DNA of 64,000 bases. Source: Caprimulgus europaeus. Taxonomy: Eukaryota > Chordata > Aves > Caprimulgiformes > Caprimulgidae. The notes under the pieces are model-generated. The model ran no database searches. It saw only the letters and a program-made list of their open reading frames with translations, and had not been told where the DNA came from. This document shows, piece by piece, positions 25,201 through 37,200 of the stretch. The DNA lies in the NCBI GenBank assembly GCA_907165065.1, contig OU015541.1:248001-312000 (forward strand), written 5' to 3'. The first letter of the stretch is position 1; each line of letters starts with the position of its first letter. The position numbers were made by a program, and so were the translations under genes.

Positions 25201-28200
25201 AGGCAGCTGTTCACAGCTTCAGAGTGGTGCACAAACATTGATGCAAGCATCCTGCAGCACCCTGCCAGGATGTGACATTAACCTGTCAGCAGGAGACAGC
25301 AGTAAGTCACCTTGTGTTTCAAGTGTGCTACTCCAAAGTATAGTCCCAAGAAGTCAGTACTTGTACTTCACCTCTGATACATTAGAGAGCAACTGGTCCT
25401 GACAGCATGATCAGTATTTGATCCTCAGCTCCTTGAAGTTGATACGAAACCTTTCAAGTTGCTGCAGTTCAGTGGATCCTCATCTGCTAGAGGTGGGAGC
25501 AAAGACATGGCTGTGTTTCTGCAGTGGCTGCTGTCTCCTGGACTCTGGTCCGTGTGTTGGCTCTGCCTTGTAAATAGGGGAGAGCCACAACTTTCTGTCA
25601 TGATGAGATACACTCTCCCCTTGAGGCAGGAAAGAACAAGGATTGCTGGAGACAGCAGAGCAAAAATCATCTCTGTCAGCGTTTCCAGGTCCTGCTGACA
25701 CCAGGCTGCCAGTAACGAGGTTTGGGAAGTATTTTTAGCCAAATAGGAAAGGAGGTGCCCTTAGCTCTTTGTTTTCATCCCCAGGCCAGCACAAACAGGG
25801 CTGTGAACTCCTGCTGCACCATCCAGCCAGAGGTAGTAGCTGGAGGCATGTGCCAGCCTGGTGCTCCCCTGCCCTCCTGCTTGTCCCACTGGGAAGTGGC
25901 CTCTTGGTGTGAGAACAAATCCCTTCCAGGCGAGCTGGGCTAGGTGGCAGATGACCTGTTGGAAGATATGGGGGTTGAGGGGGCATCCAACTCCCCTGTT
26001 GGTGGGAGCTGTTCCTGAGGCACACCTCCCTGCCCCTTTCCCAGCTGCATATGGAGCCCCTGGCAGCCCTTTGCCCAGGTGGGAGGAGAGCTAAGATGTA
26101 GGGTGCCAGAAGAGCACTCCATCTGTCTGGGTGAACAGCCCCAGCTTTTGGCTGCTCAGAGAGGGCCACCTTCCCTCCTGTGCCAGCACTGCAAAGCGGT
26201 GAGTTGTGCTGAAGTTCAGCACGGCAGAGGGGCTGCGCGTGGCCCTGGGGGAACCCAAAAACCCACCATGGTACAGGCAGGAAGTGCCTTTCTAAAGGAC
26301 CAGTGCTTTTTCCATCCTTGTTTGTTGCCTAACAAAAGCTGGAACCACTCTTTTTCAGAAAGAATTTAGTTTCCAGTTGGATTTTTGGCTTTAGCTCTAC
26401 ATTTACTGGGCGTAGTGCAATTTTTCTCAGCTGAGCTATTGTTTGAGGTAATGCAGTGATAGACTGTCTGCGTACGTGAGGCTGTTTGTATGGGAGCCTT
26501 TTGTTTTTCTTTCCGCAGTGGGAGCCTGTGCTCTGATTGTGTGCAGTCCAAGCTTTATCAGCACTGGGAAGATGTTGTTTGGGATTTAAGGTTCTCAGAG
26601 ATATTCTTGTTTGGCATTCACCAAATCCAGAGACACGTGTTGGACATGGGCATTTTATAGACTCCAACAGCACAGCAAGAACTACAACCTGCTTCAGCAC
26701 AAAAGGGAGAGGAGGAAAAAACAAATACAACAAAAAGCTTTTCACACAGTGTTTGAAAAGCTTCCTATTAACAAAACACATGGCGTAAAATGTGCTCCTT
26801 GTTGCGTTCAGGGGGAGAAGTGAAACAAACTGCTTGAGAAATGCATTCACGAGAAAGATGAGCACCCAGAAAGCTGTCTAAATTAAACAGTCACTTGTAA
26901 AATCCAAGCCAACAGGCAGTGCCAGCAGGAAGAGAGGTCTGCATCCCAATCAGAGCTGGGGACTGCAGTTCCAGATACAGAGGACCGTTAGGAAGAATGA
27001 GCATATGTCCTGTCTCTTGGGGATTAATTGATACCCCTTCCCAGGTGAGAAGCACTGTTTGACTTCAGTGGGACGAACTAATACGAAACTGGAGTACTGG
27101 AGATGGAGAGGCTTGTGGTAGTCAGCGCAGACTTTGGTTGGTAAAGATTGTATTGCACAAAATGATGTAAACTGAGCAGAGCGGATAGCTTCTTGTTCTA
27201 GCTGCTCTAGCACAGGGATGGCTGTAAGCTCTTGGAAGGGAAGGTCTGTCACATAGAGCAGTGTGGAACGGGTTGATCTGCAGCTCTGAGCAGGTTATGG
27301 CTGTGGCTTTGCAGGGGCAGACAGACACCCTTGTGCCCCCTCCATCCCCAGCTCCAGTGCCAGCCTAGTGCTGCAGAGCCTCCAGAGCCCTTTCTTTGCA
27401 CAGATGGAGAGCTACAGACCCACCTGGACTGGCCTAAGTCACAGTGTGGAGAAGCAGGCTCAGCCCTGCTTTTGTGGCAAATGAAGGCAACACTTGGAGC
27501 TCTGTCTCCTTCCCCGTGCACAGTGTTGAGGAGGTGACAGCTCTCTGCGTACTGGTGATGACAAAGGGATCAGGTTTCTGTTTTGGTTTGTGCCCTGCCA
27601 CAGGGTTTGGGCAGTCAGTCCTCAGCAGACAATTTGGAAGTGGCAGCAGACAACCTTAGCAGCAAAGCAATTGAAAGGGTAGGAAAAGGTTACCAGTGGC
27701 ATGAGGCAGAGCGTTCACCTACCAGCCTCCTGCCCTCTGGCCGTATAGGCAGCCAGTGTCAGATGTTCCCAGGCCCAGTGATGTCTCCCTTCACTAACTG
27801 GGTTTTTCTGTGTAGCTGTTTTTTGCAGATGTCTTTGTTTATGCAGCAGTGACATGAGTGTGAGCAAAATAGATATGTGCTTACCTAAGAAGCAGGGAAG
27901 GCGTATGGAGAGCGAAGTACCATCTTGAACTCTGACAGTATTCAAAAGTGGAATGGAAGAGCAGGATGTGTTCGAGGTCAGATGATGTGGGAGAACAATG
28001 CAAGCAGTTATGCAAATATATCGTTATATGCTATTGCAAAGATATTGTGTGTTGTCATCCCAGTTTCTATTCCTCCTTCCAGAAGTACATTGGACTGTTG
28101 TGTACAAGTCAGAGTGGCCAGACCTCTCCTTTCCCTTTGCAGTGAGTGAGTGTGAGGCTGCAGTACGTGCCAAGACAGTGCCGCTGTCCCTTCTGGAGCT

Positions 28201-31200
28201 GGCTGCACATCTGTAGAGGCTCTGTTTCCAGCTGGGAGTTGGAGTAGAAAATGCAGGATGGCTAGGAAGTCCCTGGCAGTTGGTTCAGACATGAAGCCAG
28301 GCTTGTACCTGGCTTTGCATGGCAGATCCCCATCACCTCTAGATGCAAGGAGCAGGGAGGAAGCCAGCCATGTAGGTGCAGAGCATCCTAGATTGTGCAT
28401 GTGCACAGGTGCAATTTAGATAGTGATTTCTGAACACTTTTTTCCTTAACTACAAGCAAGTGCTGTTGTATTTTCTCTGTCATCTCCCTGTCTGCCTGAA
28501 AGAGAGAGCTAGGGAATATAGTCTGGGAATGTATAACCCTTAAACAGCATATAAATGCCTTTGTATGTGCCTCCATCAGAGGCAGAGCTGGGTGGATAGG
28601 TGCCCCTCAGGAGACATTTTCATCTGTAGCTGGTTCCCCCCTCCAGGGCATGGGACAGTAAGGTGTGGAGGCCATCAGTGCCTATGTGCAGAGTGGTCAT
28701 CCTTGCATACAGAGGGTGAACTGGTGTTCCTCAGCTGTAAGACATGTGGATGAAAGCCACCCCAGAGCATGTGGAGCACCTCCACCATTCAGAATGTGCT
28801 TCTAGCCTAGAGCCTGTCCTGCTCTACTGCTCTTGTCTGATGTGGCCTCTCAGTACTGTCCTGTCTCATCAGCTTTCCAACTTGCTTTGTCCCTACATTT
28901 ATCTTCCTTCTGTTGCTGGACATGTGACTGAAGGCTTTAATTTATTTACAGCCCTCCTTTCGGTAATTTATCCTTTGTACTCTTTGCTGGCTTGTATTAT
29001 TTAATTCTGTAAAGCACTCTGGGATGCAGTGAGTATGAAGGATGCTGTACACAATAACATTATGCTGTATTGTTTGTGGTTTCTCAGCCTTCTGGATTTC
29101 TAGTTCTGATGGCAGTGGTGGTGTTTATTTGTTATGGCTATTGCTCAGGGGACTCAGCTGGATCAGGCTTCCCTTCTGGTCCCTGTCTTTAAGGAGCACA
29201 CATCTCGTTGTGCCCTGATTTAGTGTTAGCTTGCTTTATTCCTTGTGTAATAGTTGGAAATGCCACTGGGACTGATTGCATGAACCTTCAGGAAGAGGTG
29301 GGAGTCGACCTCTCCAGAGGTGGTACAGGGAGTGGGTGGGCTGTTGATGGGATGCTTGGGGAGGGGGCTGTTTGGGGCAGCAGTGGAGCAGCTGAATGAG
29401 AAGAGGGAGAGCTACATGTGAAGGGTCTCTGCTGAGCAGCTGGGGCTGATTGGAGCTGGAGGAGCTCTTCAGCCTGCTCCTGTGAAACTGGGAAGCCCAA
29501 GCTAGGGCAAGTCTCAGGGCTGCTGGAGTTGATGTGCTGTGTTGATTGTGGGGGTGCTGGCTGTTGCCCACCCAGGCTGCCAGGCTTCTTGCTCCAGTTG
29601 CACAGGTTCAGTCTCGATTCGGAGGACACCTTGCCACTGTAGCTGCGGTTCAGGTTATCTTCAGGTCCAGCTCACAGCCTGCCTGTGTGCTGCTGTACTG
29701 TCCTCCAGGTTTCTCACTTGGGTGGGTGTTGTGGCAGGATCAGGAGAGAGGGGGTGGTAGGTGAGGTGGGCTCCTTGAGCAGAGGTGCCCTCCTTTGACT
29801 TCGGTTGGTGTTTTTTCCCTAACCTATAGCTCAGATGCTTTCCAGACTCATGATTGGAGTTACAGCCCATGATTTCTATATTCCTCTGTCTGTCCTGAGC
29901 ATAAGGTTCTCATCAGAGCAGGTTTTCCTTCTTGTCCATAGTCTGTGCTTAGTTCCCCTTTATGTGCCAAAAGCCATGCTTTAATTTTACTTGAGGGCTC
30001 TTGGCTTGCAGCCTGGTAGAAATGCAACCTTTGTGTACCAGCTGCAGCAGAGGAAAACTGAGAGAGGTGATACAGGGTTAGAGAGCTGGTAATACTGCAT
30101 TAGATCCCTGTACTCCTGGGGCTGATGTTGAGGTTGAGCTTGGCACACCCAGCTGTTCACAGTTTCCTCTTTTGCCTGGTCTCAGGTACGCCATCGACCG
30201 CAGCACAGATGCAGAGAGGATCTTTGACATCGATGCCAACACAGGTGCCATTGTGACAGGAAAGGTCCTGGACCGGGAGACAGCAGGGTGGCACAACATC
30301 ACTGTCCTGGCGATGGAAGCAGGTGAGATGGAGTGCTGTGTGGAGCAGACAGTGGGCTGGACTGGAGTGGGGTAGAGGGGGGAATATGTGTATGTTCACT
30401 GCAAGAGTGACCAGGATGCAAGTCTTAATTAACAGTGAAGTAAAAAAAAAAAGGCAGCAACACTAACGTCTCCCTAGACAAGCTAAAAATACTCTTCCTG
30501 ATTCGAGCATTAAGAGAGCATGGTCGAATAGTGAATTTAATGAACACTAATCAAATTTGTGCTATGTGCCAACTCTGCCAGTCACCCCTGTGCAGCTTGC
30601 TCCCTGCATTCCTACCTTCCAGGAGGGTCTGTGTTCACATCACCTGCATTGCCCCAGTTCAGCCATGTGCTGTGGGTGGGTTCCCCATCAGCTCTAGCCC
30701 TGTGGCACTGGTGGCTGCCAGTACTCGCTTCTGGGGGCTCATGGTGGCTGGGATTTGCAGGCTGTACCTGCACACTGGGTTTGTGGTTCTAGATGCCTCC
30801 CATGCCCTTCCCCATTGGTCTCCCCACCCTTGGCGTGGCTGCAGGCTTGGCAAGGCACAGCAAGGAGTGGATGGGAGGTCCTGGCATTGCAGTAGTAGTA
30901 AGGGGCTGTGGGGGCAGAGCGTCCTTGAGCCCCTGTGCGGGTCACAGGGAGCAGCAGTGCTGCCAGGACTGGCACTGCCATGCTGCATCGGCTCTGGCTG
31001 CAGCACTTGGTCTCACCCTGCAGTGCAGCAGCAAAAGTCTCGGGCAAAGGATGCAGGAAAGCTCTTTTGTCTTCTTCTGAAACTGTCTCCTTTCTGACCA
31101 TCCCACGAGCGCCCTGGTGATAGTCTCTTCCTTCCCTTATGGCTGTGCTGTCCTTTAGCCTGTATTTACAGAAACTGCCGAACCTGCTCGCTCCCAGCTG

Positions 31201-34200
31201 GGAGCGCCAGGAGGGAACAGCTTAGTGGCTCACAGGTTTTGTTTATCTTCCCTCTGCATGGTGGGGGTGACAGAGCCTGGCATGGACGCTTGCAGCAGAA
31301 GTTCTGTTTGTCTTTTCTTCTCCAGTTAAGAAACAGAAGAACAAACCTGGGTCCTGCTGCTCAGCAGAGCTCTGAATAAACTCATCTTGAGGATTGAAAA
31401 GAAAATAATAGCAGGAAAGGGCAGGCTTTGCTTCCCTGCAGGTGTTTTGCTGCAGGTAGGAAGCTGCCCTGGGCATCCTGCTGCCCTCTGCTGTGTTTGC
31501 ACAGTGCTTTGGCTCACAGGCTGTGCAGGTTCCCCTGTGTGATGGTGGATCTGGTGCTGTGGACCCCAAGGAGTGCTCTGTTCCTCCTGTTTCTAAGCCT
31601 GAAGATGGAGAAGGGGTTTCAATCTCAGGCACCGTACTGGGAAGCAGAAAGGCATTGCCGTATTCTTGCAAGTTTTCTGCGTTTTGGATGCGCAAGTCAC
31701 CAGGGCATCCTGGGACCTGCTGTACTCTTCCACCCCGTGGCAGCTGGTACTGGGGAGCTGTTTTGGCTGCAAAGCACTTTCTGACACCTGCAGACATGTG
31801 CCAAGACCTGTCCATCTGTCGGCAGGAGCCTTGCCTGGGCTTCGGTCTCGGAGAGCCCTCAGGAGTTCTGTTTCTTGTTTCTTTGCTCATTCTTGAGCAG
31901 GAAGGTGCTGTTCCCCTTCACATTGGAGGAGCTGTGTCCCAAGCCCCTCTCTGTGTTGATGCTTTGTGCCTCTCAGCCGGGGTGACCTCTGTGCCATCTG
32001 GCTGTGGTGCTGTCTTGAGCCCTGCACAGCATCAGGCAGCGATGGGCAGGTGTGGTGGCACTGCCTGGACACACTGCAGGGAGGGTCACCCGCTGCAGGG
32101 CTCCATGGGGAGGCTTTGCCAGTGGTGGCCGGGGAGGAGGGGATCACAGCGTTGCAGCACAACTCAGCATCCAGAGGAAACGTGAGGTGACAAGAATCAG
32201 AAGGACAATATTTACATGCAGCAGCTAGGATTTCAGGACAAGTCAGTAAATGCTGCAGCTCCCCTCCAGCAGGGAAACCTGTCAGGCTGGATCATTTCAA
32301 AAGCCGAGGAGACTCTTCAGCGCTCTGACTTCTCCCATGGTGAGCTCCGACTCATCCATTTTAACTGCCCAGACATTCCTCCCAGTGACATTATCCTTAA
32401 CGTTTTGTAATCATGAAATATTAATGACTGATATTGAATTTAAAACACAATTTATGTCTGAATCCTCTGGTGGAAAAGGTAGTTGTAAAGGTACAGCCTT
32501 CCAAGTGATGGAGGGGTTTTGGAGCGGGGCTGGCAGCAGCTGTCAGGCTGTGCCCAGGGTGCAGTGGGATCAGCCACAGCACTGTGAGCGTGGAGCACGG
32601 GCGGCTGGGAGTCTCCGCACTGGCATCGGTGCATCCAGCATGGCAATTCCTGGCACACAGGTGTCTGAGGCCGGGGGGAGGTGGCAAGGCCCTGCAGTGT
32701 TTGCTGCAGGCACGCAGGTTGCAGTTGGCTGCCTCCAGGTCTGCTGAGTGGCTGGGCAGGACATTATCAACTCTGGCAGCAGCAAGTGGTAAAATATTAT
32801 TTTTTCTCAGTGAGATGCAAACTTTGCAGAAGGGATGGAGTGAGCCCAGCAGGCATCCTACTGCCTAGGCTCATGCTTGGCACCCCACCTTGTCAGGGCT
32901 GGTGGGAAGCTGTGCCCCTCGAGTCCCACGGTGCTGTGCCTGCTTGATTCCCACAGCGTACAGACACATGGCCTGGAGCGTGTTGCACCAAGGTCTTGCC
33001 GCCCTGTGACCCCCTGAAGATGCTCTCCCTGCCTGCTGGCAGGACTGTCCTGAGAGGGTTTAACAAACAGCAGCTGATGGAAAGCTGCCCACTGACAGCA
33101 TTTGTTCCCACAGGCAGCCTGTCTGTTGGGTGTGAGCAGCTCCATCCAAGAGCTGTCTTCACAGCTATGAGAGCCCCATCTGGGACCCACTGTGGCTGCA
33201 GCAGTGACCATGTCCAGGGGTGCTGCCCCACCTGCAGAGAACCAAAGAGGGTGTGTTTGCATCTGAGGAGTAGTCAGAAAGGGGCAGGAGGTGCCTGGCT
33301 GTGTGGTGGGGCTGGCTGGGCCATGCCGCTGGGTGAGGCGAGGGGGGTCAGGTCTCTGCTGCGGAACAGGCAGCCCCCAGCGAGAGCTGCCTTGGTGGGC
33401 TGGTGACCAGCAGAATATTTGGCCTTGCAATGTGGCAGCCAGCAGGAAGCATGGAGGCTGTTCAGCAAATCTGGCCTGGGACCAGGCCAAGCATTCCTAG
33501 AGATAAATCTTCATCTTGCTCACAAGCTGTTTACCTTCCTTGGGCTAATATTAGTGATTCTCTTCCTGTTTTCCTCTTTGCTCATGTAAAATGATGAGGC
33601 CTTGACTGCTGTGTCCACTGCTGGTAATTGAGATGATAAATCTTCCTGCTGGAGACTGGCTTTAATCAGAGCATTGTGTTTGGATGCAATTTAATGACTC
33701 TCATGCTGCTGAGTTCGGGCAGGACTCAGGAGAGGTGAGAGCCATTTATATGTTACTTGGCTTAACTGCTGCTTCTGCTTTGCTTCCCCTCAGCTGGGAG
33801 CCACGTTTTGAGCTCCAGCCTCTGATGTAGCTGCCTGTGTCCGACAAGCCGTACCCCTGGCATGCCCCTGCTTTGTCCTTGCCATCAGCGCTCCGCTGTG
33901 CAGTCAGGCAGCCGCGCCGACATCTACAAAACCCCCCCGTGCTTCACGGCGTGGCCGGGCGCTGGAAAGCAGAGTGGACAGTCCCTGTCTTCTAATCTGC
34001 ATTTCCCAGTTTGCTGAGATAGCGAGGAGTAAATTCCATCCCTGCCTCTTCTGGGATCCCTACTAATGTAAAAATTTTGAATTCAGTATTGTACCAATTT
34101 GGTCTCGAGGCAGAAGAGAGTGGGTCATACCCTGTGCCCAACAGCATCTGTGAGCCATGTTTGCCCAGGTGCTGCAGACACAAACAGCTGCCCACGGTCC

Positions 34201-37200
34201 TCTGGGCTTTCCTCAAACTGTGCTTCAGACCCCAGGAAAGCTGTGGAGTGGCTTTCTGCGTGTGATACTGCTGCGTGCGCAGGCAGGAGTGCGTGCGGGT
34301 GGTGTGTCTGCTTCAGCCATGGCTGGGTTTGGAGCTTCACAGTAGAGGTCTGGGCATAAAAATGCAAAGTGCTTTATTGTGAGTTTGTGTGAGGGTCTGG
34401 CAGGGTAAGGACTGGATCCCAGCACAGCAGTAACCACGGATCCCCACCTTTCCTGCCACGGCAGGGGTAGCTGAGCATCTCAACAATCCCTTCCCATCAC
34501 TGTGAGCTTCTTCTGCAGAGCTCCCAGCGTTTGAGAGCAGAATGCCCAGAGCTGCTCGGTGTCAGTCCAGCAGACAGTTGGCTGTCCAGAGCCCAGGGAG
34601 AGGGCAAGTTGTTGGCATTTGGTATTTGACAATTCAGACAAGAATATTATACTGTTCAGTTTACTTTCATGGTTAATTAAATTAAGAAAAAATACTTTGG
34701 GATGTGGCTGAAGATTCAGCCAGAGCATTTGAGGCTCAGCCTCAGCATCACTGTGCAGCAGGACTGTGGCTCTCTCCTGCTCCAAAGCCGGAGCACTGCC
34801 CATCCTGCCAAGTGGCACCTTGGCACAGGGGCTCTGGACCACATCACTGCTGGTCCTGAGCTGCACTGTGTGTAATGTTGAGGAAGGTGCAGATGCTGCG
34901 GTGATAGGCCCCCACCCCGTCCAGCATCTCTGAAATAATTCAGCCCATGTTGGCAAAGGCAGCTGCCAGGCTTCAGCCTGGAGATCCCATGCTGCACTGC
35001 AGTTTCCAGCGTCTCCCCCTTGTTCTGTGCATTTTCCATGTCTCTTTCCTCAGTCTTTTCAGATTAATAGCATTCCAACTCCTGGAGGAAACGCAGAAAA
35101 ACGGTGTGTTTAATTTTAATTTAGGAAAGCGTTTAGGTAGCAGCCTAGTTTCCTCACTGCTGTCAATCAGGTTTTCTCAAGGCTGACATCAATTAGTTTA
35201 AAAATATTGAATGTAATTTTGCCTGACACAACATATTGCAGCCACTGCAAAATATAATTTATTTTAGAAGAAGAAATAATTAAACTAATTTGCATGTCAG
35301 TCAGCTGAGCTAGAATATCAAGGAGACATGCTGCAATGGAAGATGACTTTTCCTCTCTAGTCGCACTCAGCCTGGCACGTGCAACCTGCCACCCTGTCCA
35401 CTGGCCGGGCACTGCTTGGCTGAGCTTGGCAAGGGCACAGCTGTTATCCACCCGGTCTGCTCTTCTTCCTGGCAGCGGTATGTGCCTGCTGAGCACTTGT
35501 GTGCTGGAGCGTGTGTAGGGCCACATGTGTATATTTCTGTGTATGTAGAGGAAGCGCAGTTCAGAGCCTTTGGCCTTGCAGATGTGAAGGTGCATCCTGC
35601 CTTTCATCACAGATGTGCTCCAACAATCTTATTCACATTCCTGACCATCATAAATTCTGTTTATGCCATCCAAGTTACAGAAAACGTATTTCAGAGATGT
35701 TTTGGAGATATATTTTTTTCAAATGCATACAGCCATTTTTCATATTTTTCCACCCATAAATCTAGGAAGAGGGAGGTTGATAAAGAAAGCATTTGTGGAA
35801 CCTTCAAATAGATCATGGTACAGCCAAAATAAAAATGAGGTGATGTGTGCCTCACTGGAAGAGTAGATGACGATGCAGTGGTTGCATTTCTAACCTTGAT
35901 GTTCCTAGAGACGTCACATTTTAACCCTGTCACACAGCCAGGAGTAAGCATGAGCCTCAGGCTTCAGCAGTTTTGGAAGGGGCAAAAGGAGAGTGTTTTT
36001 GTGGCAGGGTGCATTTTGAAAGGACAACTGTGCTTTGAGCCGCGCTCAGGGGAGCAGGACGTTAGTTATGGCTCTGGCAGAGGGGTCGGTGCGGGTCCTC
36101 GGCCCGGCGCCGTGGCGCATGGATGACCTCACTCATGTGCACAGCATAAAACACTCCTGGCAGCTGCTGGCTGATGCTGTGGAAGGGGACAGACTGATTC
36201 TGCCCAGCTCTAAATACACTGATCAAATCCCTCCTGAGGGGGCTGTGGGACGTGATCTCCAGGGGAAGCTGCTGTGCTCAGGCTCCTCAGGTGTCCCGAC
36301 CTGGCTGCGCAGAGCCTAGGTTGCATGTGCTGTGCTGATGGGTCCTGGAGAGAGTTTGGCAGCATTGGGATCAGCTCCTGCTCGCAGCTGGCTCCGGCAT
36401 TGGGGTAGGAACTGTTCCTCTGGGTTGCAGTTAAGAAGAAAATGTGGGATCCTGGGCTCTTCCTCCTCTTGGGCTCTTCTTCCTCCCTTCTCTTTCTGCC
36501 TTCCTCATCTTTCAGCAATGTCTCCAGAGCAATGCCAGCTTGCTTCAGAGTGGAGCAGCGGGGATGGTAATCCATCCTCCTGTGGGCTGAGGAGGGCATG
36601 GTGAGATGCTGTTGTCCTTGGAGGAGTTGAACCCTCTTTTTCCCCTGCTCTTTTGCAGCCCTGGTGGGTGTCAGGCACAGCCTTCTGCCTTCCCAGGCTC
36701 CCGGTTCCCTTCCTGTCCCGCTGCCTCCCCCTTCCTCTCTCCCCAAAAGCAATTGCAGTTTATTTTACTGCACCAACATGCCTTTTAAAATAACACATCG
36801 TTCTAGGCTTTTAGTCACGACTTCTGCCTCCCTCCCCCGAAAACAACCATCTAATCACCAGAGCAGCTGGTCTGGGTGAGAGGGAGTGATAACGTGGGAA
36901 CGGGGTGAAGGCAGCTCTGGGGAGGGGGCTTAGGTTCTTGGCTAATTATGGAGCAGTGCTAAATCTCCTCTCCCCTGGGTCCTCCCCCACCTGATCTGCA
37001 GGGACCAGCATATAATTTTGTAGATAAACAGGCAGCAGAGCTCCCACCTGAGTGAGGAGAGAGGCATTGGGTCTGTCACAGTTACAACCTCGGGGTAAAA
37101 CAGAAGAGATGGAGTATGAGGGAGTTCTCATTTCTGGAAGCACATGAAGTGCTTCAGAAAACATTAGGTCCTCCGGAGTGATTTACAGTCTCGCAGCAAG

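Noticed and set aside
30442..30452. 11-A run as the tail of a retrotransposed gene copy
   Set aside because: No cDNA-like sequence upstream and no target-site duplication visible.
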